Assembly: GCA_045651985.1 (NCBI GenBank)
Contig: JAZRTK010000040.1
Span: 1-53,176 of the forward strand
Source: SIG710 sp045651985
GTDB lineage: Bacteria; Bacillota; Clostridia; Oscillospirales; CAG-272
DNA: 53,176 nucleotides
Reading direction: 5' to 3'
A program made the translations under genes and the position numbers. Under the pieces are notes generated by a model. It worked only from the letters and a program-made list of their open reading frames with translations, had not been told where the DNA came from and did not search any database. Below, piece by piece: positions 41,539-50,242 of this stretch; within the stretch, counting starts at the first letter, position 1; every line of letters starts with the position of its first letter.

Positions 41539-43380
41539 TTACGCCTCGTCAACAAAAAATCTCTTGTACCACACGAGGAAAGTAAACACCGTCCAGATCT
41601 TTCTCTGGTTCATTTTCTTTCCCGCCTTGTGCTCGTCCAGCAGACGCAAGATTTCCTTTTGCTCAAAGAATTCCGCGGCAAAGTCCGCCTCAAAATACTC
41701 TTTTACACGGGCATAGTACTCGTCACAGCGGAGCCAATGGCGTATAGGCACGGGGAATCCCTTTTTGGGACGGTTTGCCCACTCGTCGGGCAGAATTTCA
41801 TGGGACGCCTCACGCAAAATGTACTTTGTGGTGCCGTGTGATATCTTGAATCGGTCGGGTATCGACTGCGCCTGCGCCATGACCTCACGGTCAAGAAAAG
41901 GCACGCGAAGCTCAAGAGAGCTTGCCATGCTCATCTTATCGGCTTTGAGAAGAATGTCGCCGGGGAGCCAGAGATTCAGGTCCAGATACTGCTTTTTCTG
42001 CAGCTCGGTCTTGCCCTTGACACACTCGTAGATGGGAGCGGTAATATCCTTTACGGAGGGCACGTTTCTGTACTCCTCAGAAAGCACCGAAAGAGCTTCT
42101 TTTTCGGGAAAAACAAGTGCCTGACCGATAAAATAATCCTCGGGTCTGCCGCTTGATTTAATAATAAAATCATGTCCCTTGAAATAGGGCATGCGGCGTG
42201 CCAATGCCGCCGCGCCGCGCCTCAAAGCGGCGGGAAGCTTCTTGTATTTTTTCATAAGCGGGGTTTCGTCGTACCACTCGTAGCCCGCATAAATTTCGTC
42301 CGCGCCCTCGCCCGAAAGAACTACCGTCACCTGCTCACGCGCCAATTGTGCAAGAAAATAAAGCGGTACGGATGAGGGGTTTGACTGGGGCTCGTCCATG
42401 TGGTACTGAATGTCCGCGAAATTGTCAAAGCAATCCTTGGCGGTAATGTTCCGACGGAAATTCTTGATGCCGAGCTTGTCGGAAAGCTCCTTTGCCTCGT
42501 TGGTCTCGTTAAACTTTTCGTAGTCAAAAAAACCAACGGAAAAGGTCTCGTCGGGCATGAGCGCCGCCGTAATGTAGCTTGAATCAACGCCGCCCGAAAG
42601 GAAAGAACCAACGCGCACGTCGCTTATTCTGTGAGAGGCAACCGATTCCCTTACGGTATCGTCGAGCTCCTTTTTCAGAGTCTCAAAATCACGTCCGCAG
42701 TCAGAAAAATCAACGTCCCAATAGCGTCGGATATTCATTTTTCCGCCGGGTGTCCACGTAAAGCAGTGTGCGGCGGGAAGCTTGAACACGCCCTCAAAAA
42801 ATGTCTCCTCCATTGAGGAATACTGGAATGTCAGATAGGGTCGGAGTGCTCTTTTGTTGACCTTTTTTACAAAGTGGGGATGCTCCAAAAAGCTCTTTAT
42901 CTCCGAGCCGAAAATAATGTCGCCGTTCTTTGTGAAGGTATAGTAAAAGGGCTTGATTCCAAAGTGGTCGCGGGCACCGAAAAGCCTTTTGGTCTTTGAG
43001 TCCCAGATGACGAACGCAAACATTCCGCGCAAAAGGTCAACTACGCCCTCTCCGTATTCCTCATAACCGTGCAAGATCACCTCGGTGTCACTTCCGCTTT
43101 TGAAAACGTGACCTGCTGAAAGAAGCCTTTCTCTCAGCTCGCCGAAATTATATATCTCGCCGTTAAAGGTGATAACAACAGAGCCGTCCTCGTTTGTCAT
43201 GGGCTGTGTTCCGCTGTCGGAAAGGTCAATAATGCTCAGACGTCTGAAGCCCAATGCTATCTCGTCGGACAGAAAATCACCCGCCATATCGGGTCCGCGG
43301 TGAACTATCCTGTCCATCATTTTATTGATTATCTCTTTTTTTCTCTCTATCTTGCCGGAAAATCCAACAAAACCGCACAT
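41539..43380 (-). CDS. Asparagine synthase (glutamine-hydrolysing), AsnB/AsnH-like
   Basis: A 613-residue enzyme. Cys2 after the initiator Met is the glutaminase nucleophile, residues 1-200 form the N-terminal glutaminase with RRLSIIDLS and FNGEIYN, and SGGVDSS (262-268) is the ATP-pyrophosphatase loop of the synthase half. AsnB forms asparagine; the related AsnH amidates D-aspartate in lactococcal cell wall precursors. The sequence alone does not separate them. Here the gene leads an operon with a D-Asp ligase-like enzyme and a racemase, which favours the cell wall role (inference). The ribosome-binding site is weak (AAGAGAT). The promoter has an extended -10. Confidence 0.88.
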   Translation of the reverse strand: MCGFVGFSGKIERKKEIINKMMDRIVHRGPDMAGDFLSDEIALGFRRLSIIDLSDSGTQPMTNEDGSVVITFNGEIYNFGELRERLLSAGHVFKSGSDTEVILHGYEEYGEGVVDLLRGMFAFVIWDSKTKRLFGARDHFGIKPFYYTFTKNGDIIFGSEIKSFLEHPHFVKKVNKRALRPYLTFQYSSMEETFFEGVFKLPAAHCFTWTPGGKMNIRRYWDVDFSDCGRDFETLKKELDDTVRESVASHRISDVRVGSFLSGGVDSSYITAALMPDETFSVGFFDYEKFNETNEAKELSDKLGIKNFRRNITAKDCFDNFADIQYHMDEPQSNPSSVPLYFLAQLAREQVTVVLSGEGADEIYAGYEWYDETPLMKKYKKLPAALRRGAAALARRMPYFKGHDFIIKSSGRPEDYFIGQALVFPEKEALSVLSEEYRNVPSVKDITAPIYECVKGKTELQKKQYLDLNLWLPGDILLKADKMSMASSLELRVPFLDREVMAQAQSIPDRFKISHGTTKYILREASHEILPDEWANRPKKGFPVPIRHWLRCDEYYARVKEYFEADFAAEFFEQKEILRLLDEHKAGKKMNQRKIWTVFTFLVWYKRFFVDEA

Positions 43381-43428
43381 ATCTTTATCTCTTTTCTTTT
43401 ATTTAAGTTGGGCATAAATATTCATTTT

Positions 43429-43457
43429 ATTATATCACAAAAATATGGCGCTGTACA
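43429..43457 (-). promoter_or_regulatory. Promoter of the asparagine synthase operon
   Basis: On the minus strand TGTACA (43457-43452), a 17-base spacer and TATAAT (43434-43429) with an extended -10 TG. The -35 box lies inside the palindrome CTGTACAG (43451-43458). Confidence 0.78.
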
Positions 43458-43487
43458 GTATTTTTGCAAAATTTTGCTGTTTTACTA

Positions 43488-43516
43488 TTGAAAATATTGA
43501 AAATAAAGTCTATAAT
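43488..43516 (+). promoter_or_regulatory. Sigma-A promoter of the GNAT-kinase-deacetylase operon
   Basis: TTGAAA (43488-43493), a 17-base spacer and TATAAT (43511-43516), divergent from the asparagine synthase promoter 30 bases away. Confidence 0.82.
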
Positions 43517-43550
43517 AGAAGTGAAAGACAATGCCCTCTGAGGTTTAAGT

Positions 43551-44120
43551 ATGAACAGAAACGCAATATACAGAATATTTTCCCGCATGCCAACCTTGAA
43601 CACGCCCCGCTTGGTGCTTCGGCGCATGACGACGGACGACGACCGCGATATGTTCGAGTACGCCTGCCGTGCGGACGTGACAAAATACCTGACTTGGTAC
43701 CCGCATTCAAGCGTGCGCTACACAAGGGACTATCTCGAATATCTTGAGGGCAGATACGCCGTGGGCGACTTTTTCGACTGGGCGATAACCCTGCGGGAAA
43801 ACGGCAAGATGATAGGTACTTGCGGCTTTACCTGCTTTGATTTTGATAATGACTCAGCCGAAGTTGGATACGTTTTAAACCCCGATTACAGAGGTCACGA
43901 AATTATCCCCGAGGCTTTACACGCGGTCATGAAATTCGGATTTGAGAATCTTCTTTTAAACCGTATCGAAGCTCACTATATCGTGGGCAACGACGCAAGC
44001 AGACGTGTCATGGAAAAGGTGGGCATGAGATTCGAGGGCGTCCGCCGATGTGGTATGCTCATTAAAGGACAGTACCGCGACATAGGCGTTTGCGCCGTCC
44101 TTTCGGAGGAGTTCCGATAA
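43551..44120 (+). CDS. GNAT family N-acetyltransferase (RimJ/RimL-like)
   Basis: A 189-residue GNAT enzyme that opens with TPRLVLRRMTTDD, as in RimJ/RimL-type acetyltransferases, and carries the acetyl-CoA region EVGYVLNPDYRGHEIIPEAL followed by NRIEAHYIVGNDASRRVMEKVGM. It should acetylate a protein N terminus or a small amine. GAGGT precedes ATG 43551. It begins a three-gene operon with a sugar kinase and a deacetylase. The substrate is unknown. Confidence 0.88.
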   Translation: MNRNAIYRIFSRMPTLNTPRLVLRRMTTDDDRDMFEYACRADVTKYLTWYPHSSVRYTRDYLEYLEGRYAVGDFFDWAITLRENGKMIGTCGFTCFDFDNDSAEVGYVLNPDYRGHEIIPEALHAVMKFGFENLLLNRIEAHYIVGNDASRRVMEKVGMRFEGVRRCGMLIKGQYRDIGVCAVLSEEFR

Positions 44121-44141
44121 AAAGCGAAAAGAGGTGACAAA

Positions 44142-45080
44142 ATGAAAAAAAGAATACTGGTAGTAAGCTCCGCTAACATGGATTTCGTCATGAACGTGTC
44201 CTCAATTCCCGAGGCGGGCGAGACCCTGCTTGAAACTGCGGGAGATTACCGCTTTATCCCCGGAGGCAAGGGCGGAAACTCCGCTATTGCCGTGCAACGT
44301 CTTGGAGGCGACTGCGTCTTTTGCGCAAAGCTCGGACGTGACCAAAGCGGCGCCACATTGCGCCAGCTTTACCAAAACGAAGGCATAAACGTCACCTACA
44401 TGCGCTCCGCCGAGGGCGTATCCACAGGTCTTGCGGCGATCGTGGTCGAGGAAAACGGAGACAATCGCATAACGGTCTTCCCGGGTGCCAACGACTGCCT
44501 TACAGCAGACGACGCAGAGGAAGCGCTTCTCTGCTACCCCGACGCAGTGCTCCTGCATTTTGAAATACCCAACGAAGCAATTTTGTCCGCGGCAAAATAC
44601 GCCGCAAAGCAGGGTGCCCCCATATTTATTGACGCGGGTCCTGCAAAGCCCGATTTCCCGTTTGACCAACTGCCCGAGCTTGAGGTCTTCTCACCAAACG
44701 AGCAGGAGACCGAGGCGTACACGGGGATATATCCCTCCACCGCGGATCTGGCTCTGAAGGCGGCAATTCGCTTAGAAAAAATGGTCAAAGCAAAATATTA
44801 CGTTATCAAGCTGGGCGACCGCGGAGCTCTTGTCTACGACAAGACTTATTACAAAATTGCCGACGCCTACATGACCAAGGTGGTGGACACCACAGCCGCG
44901 GGCGACGGATTTACCGCCGCTCTTACACTTGAATATATACGCACGGGCAACATCATGCACTCCTGCCGATATGCCAATGCCGTAGGTGCCATGATAGTGG
45001 GCAAAAACGGAGCAAGCACCTCGATTCCAAACGAGGCGCAGCTTGCAAGATTTGTTGAAATGAGAGAGATCAAGCTCTAA
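44142..45080 (+). CDS. PfkB family carbohydrate kinase (ribokinase-like)
   Basis: A 312-residue kinase of the ribokinase/PfkB family. The substrate-binding GGKGGNSAIAVQRLGG (about 40-55) and the anion-hole motif TTAAGDGFTAAL with the catalytic Asp near the C terminus are intact. It resembles ribokinase most, but no ribose transporter or other rbs gene is adjacent, so the sugar is uncertain. AGAGGTG precedes the start. It lies 21 bases after the GNAT gene and 26 before the deacetylase gene. Confidence 0.88.
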   Translation: MKKRILVVSSANMDFVMNVSSIPEAGETLLETAGDYRFIPGGKGGNSAIAVQRLGGDCVFCAKLGRDQSGATLRQLYQNEGINVTYMRSAEGVSTGLAAIVVEENGDNRITVFPGANDCLTADDAEEALLCYPDAVLLHFEIPNEAILSAAKYAAKQGAPIFIDAGPAKPDFPFDQLPELEVFSPNEQETEAYTGIYPSTADLALKAAIRLEKMVKAKYYVIKLGDRGALVYDKTYYKIADAYMTKVVDTTAAGDGFTAALTLEYIRTGNIMHSCRYANAVGAMIVGKNGASTSIPNEAQLARFVEMREIKL

Positions 45081-45106
45081 TATACAAACCAACAAGGAGA
45101 AAAAAC

Positions 45107-45904
45107 ATGAAAAGAATAAACTATTGCTACCCCCAAGGAAAGATGAAGGCCCTCACCATGAGCTACGACGACGGAGCTATCCACGACCGTCGATTGGTTG
45201 ATATCTTCAACCGCCACGGCATAAAAGGCACGTTCCACTTGAACGCGGGCTCATTTGAATATGAGGGCAAGATAGATGCAGAGGAGGTCGCGACCCTTTT
45301 TGCAGGCCACGAGGTCTCCTGCCACACGTTCACACACCCGTTCGTTGAAAGAGTTCCCAACATGGAGGTAGTACAACAAATACTGCAGGATAAGAAGACA
45401 CTTGAAAGTCTTTGCGGCTACGTTGTACGGGGTATGTCCTATCCCTTTGGTTCCCGCGATACCCGCTCAATGGAAATCCTCCGCAAACTGGGCATGAACT
45501 ATTCCCGCACCACCGCAGCCACAGGCTCCTTTGGGCTTCCCGACGATTTTATGATATGGAATCCCACCTGCCATCACAATAACAGTATCATGGACAAGCT
45601 TGAAGCCTTCAAGAACAACAAATATCCCCTTTCCCTATTCTACGTCTGGGGTCACAGCTATGAATTTGACCGCGACAACAGCTGGGATCTGATGGAGGAA
45701 TTTTGCGCGGCGGCAGAGTACATGGAGGACGTCTGGTACGCAACCAATATCGAAATTTACGATTACATAACGGCACTCCGCAACTGTGAAATGTCCGCCG
45801 ACAGATCCATGCTTTACAACCCCTCGGCAACTTCCGTCTGGGTAGTCGTTGACGATAAACTCATCGAATGCAAGGGCGGTCAGTGCACCAAGCTTTTCTC
45901 GTAA
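45107..45904 (+). CDS. Polysaccharide deacetylase family protein
   Basis: A 265-residue NodB-fold protein without a signal peptide or membrane helix. Motif 1 is SYDDG with the metal Asp, motif 2 is VSCHTFTHPF (His-x3-His), and motif 3 is in YPFGSRD. Members remove acetyl groups from carbohydrates; the cytoplasmic location argues against peptidoglycan and for a sugar derivative. AAGGAG precedes the start. It closes the operon with the acetyltransferase and the kinase, and the next feature downstream is the hairpin in front of sigG. Confidence 0.85.
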   Translation: MKRINYCYPQGKMKALTMSYDDGAIHDRRLVDIFNRHGIKGTFHLNAGSFEYEGKIDAEEVATLFAGHEVSCHTFTHPFVERVPNMEVVQQILQDKKTLESLCGYVVRGMSYPFGSRDTRSMEILRKLGMNYSRTTAATGSFGLPDDFMIWNPTCHHNNSIMDKLEAFKNNKYPLSLFYVWGHSYEFDRDNSWDLMEEFCAAAEYMEDVWYATNIEIYDYITALRNCEMSADRSMLYNPSATSVWVVVDDKLIECKGGQCTKLFS

Positions 45905-45952
45905 AACGGAATATTTTGGTTGGATCCAAAAATAGCAAAACCGCATAAAAGA

Positions 45953-45988
45953 ACTCCCGTTCGGTAAATACTTTTACCGAACGGGAGT
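45953..45988 (+). promoter_or_regulatory. Hairpin that covers the sigG ribosome-binding site
   Basis: A perfect 16-bp stem (45953-45968 with 45973-45988, loop TACT) whose 3-prime arm holds GGGAG at 45983-45987, the only plausible Shine-Dalgarno for sigG nine bases later. A T-rich stretch (GTTATTTTATG) follows, so it could also end transcripts coming from the deacetylase operon. A weak forespore-type promoter candidate, GCATA at 45943-45947 and GGTAAATACT from 45963, overlaps it. Confidence 0.75.
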
Positions 45989-45996
45989 GTTATTTT

Positions 45997-46773
45997 ATGT
46001 ACTACAATAAAGTTGAAATATGCGGTGTGAACACCGCGAAGCTTAAAACCCTGACCCACGTGGAAACTCTGACACTCTTAGAACAAGCGCGCCTCGGCTC
46101 ATCTCAGGCGCGTGACGCGCTCATATACGGAAATCTGCGTCTTGTGCTCAGCGTTATCCAGCGGTTCACAAGCCGCGGAGAGGTTTTGGACGACCTGTTT
46201 CAAGTGGGCTGCATAGGTCTTACCAAAGCAGTAGACAATTTTGATATGACGGTAGGCGTGCGATTCAGCACCTACGCCGTGCCCATGATAATCGGAGAGA
46301 TCAGACGGTACCTGCGGGACAATAACGCCATACGCGTCAGCCGTTCGGTCCGCGACCTTGCCTACCGAGCCCTTTCCGCGCGTGAAGAGCTGATGCGCGA
46401 AAACCAAACCGAGCCGAAAGTGGAGCAGATAGCCACACGATTGGGCGAGCCGAGAGAAGCGGTGCTCCGCGCCATGGAGGCAATAGTCGAGCCCATATCC
46501 CTCTACGACCCCGTGTACTCGGAAAACGGAGACTCCATTTACGTCATGGACCAGATAAGCGACGAGGACGGCGGGGACAAGACCTGGCTTGAAAACATCG
46601 CTCTGCAGGACGCCATGGCAAAACTGGGCGAACGCGAGCGAAAAATAATCAGGCTGCGCTTTTTCGGCAACAAGACCCAAACGGAAATTGCCGAGGAGAT
46701 AGGAATTTCGCAGGCACAAGTCTCGCGCCTTGAAAAATATGCCCTTGAGCAGATGCGCAGGGAGTTTTGCTGA
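45997..46773 (+). CDS. sigG: RNA polymerase forespore sigma factor SigG
   Basis: A 258-residue sigma factor almost colinear with Bacillus SigG. It starts YNKVEICGVNTAKL (SigG N-terminal signature), followed by region 2 with LRLVLSVIQRFTSRGE, DDLFQVGCIGL and RFSTYAVPMIIGEIRRYLRD, and region 4 with the helix-turn-helix EIAEEIGISQAQVSRLEK. It directs late gene expression in the forespore during sporulation. The usual neighbours spoIIGA and sigE are not upstream; instead a metabolic operon ends there. Its ribosome-binding site is buried in a hairpin, which suggests control of translation. A terminator shared with the next minus-strand gene follows. Confidence 0.97.
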   Translation: MYYNKVEICGVNTAKLKTLTHVETLTLLEQARLGSSQARDALIYGNLRLVLSVIQRFTSRGEVLDDLFQVGCIGLTKAVDNFDMTVGVRFSTYAVPMIIGEIRRYLRDNNAIRVSRSVRDLAYRALSAREELMRENQTEPKVEQIATRLGEPREAVLRAMEAIVEPISLYDPVYSENGDSIYVMDQISDEDGGDKTWLENIALQDAMAKLGERERKIIRLRFFGNKTQTEIAEEIGISQAQVSRLEKYALEQMRREFC

Positions 46774-46809
46774 AATAAAAAGGTACGCTGTCAGCGTACC
46801 TTTTTATTT
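46773..46809. terminator. Bidirectional terminator between sigG and the DUF3737 gene
   Basis: 16-bp perfect stem from AAATAAAAAGGTACGC to GCGTACCTTTTTATTT with loop TGTCA. The stop codon of the minus-strand gene (46791-46793) lies in the loop. Confidence 0.95.
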
Positions 46810-47639
46810 ATCTTGCAATCCGAGCCTTTGCGTACGTTCCCGTCAATAATGGTCTCGCCGATATCGTCAGCTTCAATACTTCCCGAAAGAGGATTTTTTA
46901 TGCTGTCGATACGGCCTTTGATTTTGGCGTTGACCGAGCTGTATTCAAATGACAGGTCGCAGCCCTCGGTCATACAGTCCTCCATCACCAGATTTTCGAC
47001 GTAGCAAAATGGCTGTGTGCCAATGACTTTACAGCGCACCAGCCGAAGATTTTTCGAATACCAAGCGGCATACTCGCCCTTTATAACGCTGTCGTAAATG
47101 GTCACGTTCTCGCTGTGCCAGAATGCGTCCTTGGTATCCAAAACAGCGTTCCTTATCTCTACGTTTTTTGTGTACTGAAAGGAATATTTGCCCTTAAAAT
47201 TCAGCCCTTCGATCTTGATATCCGAGGAATTGAACAAGAAATATTCGGAGGTGATGTCACCTCCCTCAATTTCAACTTTCCGACAGCACCAGCCAAGCTC
47301 GGTGCTTTGGGCCCTGCAGTCAACGAGCTTTATATCGTTGCATTCGCGGAATGCCTTAACTCCGTTTATGTCAAAATTCTTGAAGGTCGCATTTTTTGTG
47401 TACCAAACGGGTGCGCGGCAGCCTTCACTCATGATGCAATTTTCAGCATATACGCCCTCGTCGTGCCAAAAGGGATAACGCAACTCAAAAGTGCACCCCG
47501 TGACCTTGATATTTCCGCACTCTTTCAACGCAGACTCACCGTCCGCAGGTCCCGCAAAGGTGCAGTTTATGATCTCCGTGTCGCTTACGGCATATAGCGC
47601 GCGCTCCTGATCGAAGATCTCATTTTCAATAATCTTCAT
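46791..47639 (-). CDS. DUF3737 family beta-helix protein
   Basis: A 282-residue protein of the DUF3737 family. It lacks a signal peptide and consists of many short beta-strand repeats (for instance FKGKYSFQYTKNVEIRNA and similar units every 20-25 residues), which should build a right-handed beta-helix like pectate lyase or pentapeptide proteins. The C-terminal end carries basic residues. No catalytic motif is known for the family. GGAG precedes the ATG by seven bases. It is transcribed alone towards sigG and shares the terminator with it. Function unknown. Confidence 0.85.
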   Translation of the reverse strand: MKIIENEIFDQERALYAVSDTEIINCTFAGPADGESALKECGNIKVTGCTFELRYPFWHDEGVYAENCIMSEGCRAPVWYTKNATFKNFDINGVKAFRECNDIKLVDCRAQSTELGWCCRKVEIEGGDITSEYFLFNSSDIKIEGLNFKGKYSFQYTKNVEIRNAVLDTKDAFWHSENVTIYDSVIKGEYAAWYSKNLRLVRCKVIGTQPFCYVENLVMEDCMTEGCDLSFEYSSVNAKIKGRIDSIKNPLSGSIEADDIGETIIDGNVRKGSDCKINKKVR

Positions 47640-47666
47640 TTAAAGCTCCAAAAACGTATTTTATAC

Positions 47667-47695
47667 ATTTTACCACATTTTCCTTCCCAAATCAA
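47667..47695 (-). promoter_or_regulatory. Sigma-A promoter of the DUF3737 gene
   Basis: On the minus strand TTGATT (47695-47690), a 17-base spacer and TAAAAT (47672-47667) with an extended -10 TG. Confidence 0.75.
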
Positions 47696-47852
47696 GTAAA
47701 AGCGTGAATTTTTTCGCCCGTCTTTCGCAGCATGGTATATCCATTTGATCTGGGCAGTATTGTTATTTACAAGAGGTAAAAAAGCACGAAGACGGCAGGG
47801 GTTGCCGCCGTTTCCGTCCTAAAAAATCTCTGTTTTGCCGAAAAAAGAATTC

Positions 47853-47881
47853 TTGACATTCTGTGCCATATAATGTAAAAT
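47853..47881 (+). promoter_or_regulatory. Sigma-A promoter of the CotH operon
   Basis: TTGACA (47853-47858), a 17-base spacer and TAAAAT (47876-47881). A TATAAT at 47869 is too close to this -35 to be the matching -10. Confidence 0.8.
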
Positions 47882-47911
47882 TTATATAGGTGATTTTACG
47901 GAGGCAGAACT

Positions 47912-50215
47912 ATGAAAATTAAAATATTCAGTCTTATTATGACAGCGGTAATTCTTATAAGTTCTCTCCCCGCCTGCACCCCTGCAAGCTCGGGAAAGGA
48001 CACGGAAAAATCTGTCGAAAGTACCGCCGACCTGACCCCCGACACGCAGGACACAGGACCCGTGGTCACAGAGCCTGCAGGTACGCAGGGTACAGAGTCC
48101 GCAGATACCGAACCGCCTGAAACTCAGCCCGCTGAGGACACGGACCACCCGCTGGCGGGAAAGCTGGTCATAAACGAGATCTGCTCGTCCAACAAGACTA
48201 TCTTGGCCGATGAAAAGGGAGAATTCCCCGACTGGATCGAGATCGTGAACGTCTCGGACGACACCATTGAGCTTGAGGGGATCGGTCTTTCAAAGAACGA
48301 GGAAATGCCCTACGCGCTGAAAATGCCCCAAATGACCCTTACCCCCAACACGTTTATGATAATTTTCTGCGACAAAAACGAAAAGGCGGGACTCCGCGAC
48401 TCCAACGTATACGCACCCTTTAATATCGGCGCCGACGGGGAAACGCTTTTCCTTACCGCGCCCGCAGAGAACGGAAAGAACGGCGCTCTGATCGACACGG
48501 TCACACTTCCCAAGCTGAAATCCGACGATGTCTACGCAAGAACCGAGGACGGCGTAGGCCAGTTTAACGTCATGACCCCCACTCCCGACAGGAGCAACAA
48601 GTCAGCAACGGAAATAAAATACATAAACGCACCCACATTCTCCAAAGAAAGTGGATTCTACAACGAAGCCTTCGATTTGACCATAAAGACAAACGGCGGC
48701 ACACTATACTACACCACCGATTGCTCTGACCCTCTCACGTCCGAGACAAAAGAAGTCTTTCGGGGTAAAATAAACGTTGACGACGCGACTGAAAACGCAA
48801 ACGTAGCCTCCGCCGAAAGTGATTTTTCAATAGGCGGAAACAACAAACCCGCTTCATATAACGTTGACAAATGCACTATCGTCCGCGCGGTGGCAGTGGA
48901 CCGCGACGGCTATGCCAGCGACGTGGTAACAAATGTCTATTTTGTTGGCAAAACTGCTCAAGCTTACAAAGATATTGCCGTCATTTCCATCTCTGCCGAC
49001 CACCGTGATCTGTTTAGCGGTGACCGCGGAATTTACGTCATCGGCGACACCTATCGTCAGTGGCTAAACAGCCCCGACTACGTTAAATACAGCGATGCCG
49101 ACAAGAGAAATCCCGCAAATTACAACCAAGACGGCCGTGAATGGGAAAGAGAAGCCGCCTTCCAATACTTTGAAAACGGAAAAGCACTTTACGGCACCGA
49201 GTGCGGTCTGCGAATTGCAGGAAACTGGTCGAGACAGGCACTGCAAAAGAGCTTTCGCATCTACGCCCGAGGCGAATACGGCGACGGAAAGTTCTCCTAC
49301 CCCTTCTTTGACGGTCTCACCGACGTATATGGAAAGGCAATCGACAAATTTGACAAGCTGACTCTGTCAAACGGCGGAAACGACTGGTGGCAGACGAAAA
49401 TGACGAACACCGTCATCTCTGAAGCCGTTGCCAACACGAACGTGGATACCATGGCAATGAAGCCCTGCATCCTGTTCCTCAACGGAGAGTTCTGGGGTCT
49501 CTATTTCCTGACCGAAAAGCAAGAGGACGAACATTTCGAATCTCACTACGGCGTAAAGGCTGAAAACATTACAGCCGTAAAGAACGGCTCAAACGAGGGA
49601 TCAAAGGACATTTTAAGCGAATACAAAAAAACTATGAACAAGCTTCTTGCCGCCGATATCTCCGACCCCGAGGTATACAAGCAGTTCTCCGAGCTTATCG
49701 ACCTCGACAGCCTCATCGACTATATCGCGATAGAGACCTACATTATCAACAAGGATTGGAGCAAGGAGACTTCCCTCAACAACTGGATGATGTGGAGAAG
49801 CAATACCGTCGACCCCTCAAATCCTTACGCCGACGGCAGATGGCGTTTTGTGCTCTTTGACGTTGACGGCGGCGGAAAGAGCAATGTTGCCACAGATATG
49901 CTCCCCATAATGAACAATCAGCAAAAATGGCATTCCTTTTCCGCCATATTCTACAAGCTCTGCGAAAATCAGGAATTCAAAGACAAGTTCTATAATAGAG
50001 CAAAAGAAATAATTGAAGTCAATTTCGCCCCCGATAACATGAAGGGGATAATCAACAAATATGCAATCAAGTATCAACATTGGGTAAAGAAAACATATAC
50101 CCGCTTCGGCATAAGCGACGTCTACTCGGAAAAGCTTGGGAATATGCGCCGTTTCTACAATGACCGTCCCGCTTACGCACTGGATCATCTAAACAAATTC
50201 TGCGGAAAGCAGTAA
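47912..50215 (+). CDS. CotH-family lipoprotein with lamin-tail and chitobiase-like domains
   Basis: A 767-residue exported lipoprotein: signal peptide with lipobox LPAC (Cys22), a Thr/Pro/Glu-rich linker to about 75, a lamin-tail-like domain (about 82-215, with LVINEICSSN at its start), a chitobiase C-terminal-like unit (about 228-300) and a CotH kinase-like domain (about 350-740). CotH motifs include GLRIAGNWSRQALQKSFRIYA and a late FDVDGGG segment. CotH in Bacillus is a protein kinase-like enzyme of the spore coat; surface relatives exist in many gut bacteria. Whether this protein phosphorylates anything is not known. GGAGGCAG precedes the start. It heads an operon with a second CotH gene 27 bases later. 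Confidence 0.87.
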   Translation: MKIKIFSLIMTAVILISSLPACTPASSGKDTEKSVESTADLTPDTQDTGPVVTEPAGTQGTESADTEPPETQPAEDTDHPLAGKLVINEICSSNKTILADEKGEFPDWIEIVNVSDDTIELEGIGLSKNEEMPYALKMPQMTLTPNTFMIIFCDKNEKAGLRDSNVYAPFNIGADGETLFLTAPAENGKNGALIDTVTLPKLKSDDVYARTEDGVGQFNVMTPTPDRSNKSATEIKYINAPTFSKESGFYNEAFDLTIKTNGGTLYYTTDCSDPLTSETKEVFRGKINVDDATENANVASAESDFSIGGNNKPASYNVDKCTIVRAVAVDRDGYASDVVTNVYFVGKTAQAYKDIAVISISADHRDLFSGDRGIYVIGDTYRQWLNSPDYVKYSDADKRNPANYNQDGREWEREAAFQYFENGKALYGTECGLRIAGNWSRQALQKSFRIYARGEYGDGKFSYPFFDGLTDVYGKAIDKFDKLTLSNGGNDWWQTKMTNTVISEAVANTNVDTMAMKPCILFLNGEFWGLYFLTEKQEDEHFESHYGVKAENITAVKNGSNEGSKDILSEYKKTMNKLLAADISDPEVYKQFSELIDLDSLIDYIAIETYIINKDWSKETSLNNWMMWRSNTVDPSNPYADGRWRFVLFDVDGGGKSNVATDMLPIMNNQQKWHSFSAIFYKLCENQEFKDKFYNRAKEIIEVNFAPDNMKGIINKYAIKYQHWVKKTYTRFGISDVYSEKLGNMRRFYNDRPAYALDHLNKFCGKQ

Positions 50216-50242
50216 TTTACTCAAACAAAGAAAGGATTTATT

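Noticed and set aside
40533..41585. 350-residue open frame opposite the ATP-grasp gene
   Set aside because: Shadow of a gene with clear motifs; no family features in the translated frame.
47732..47779. 15-codon frame starting MVYPFDLG before the CotH operon
   Set aside because: No ribosome-binding site and too short to judge.
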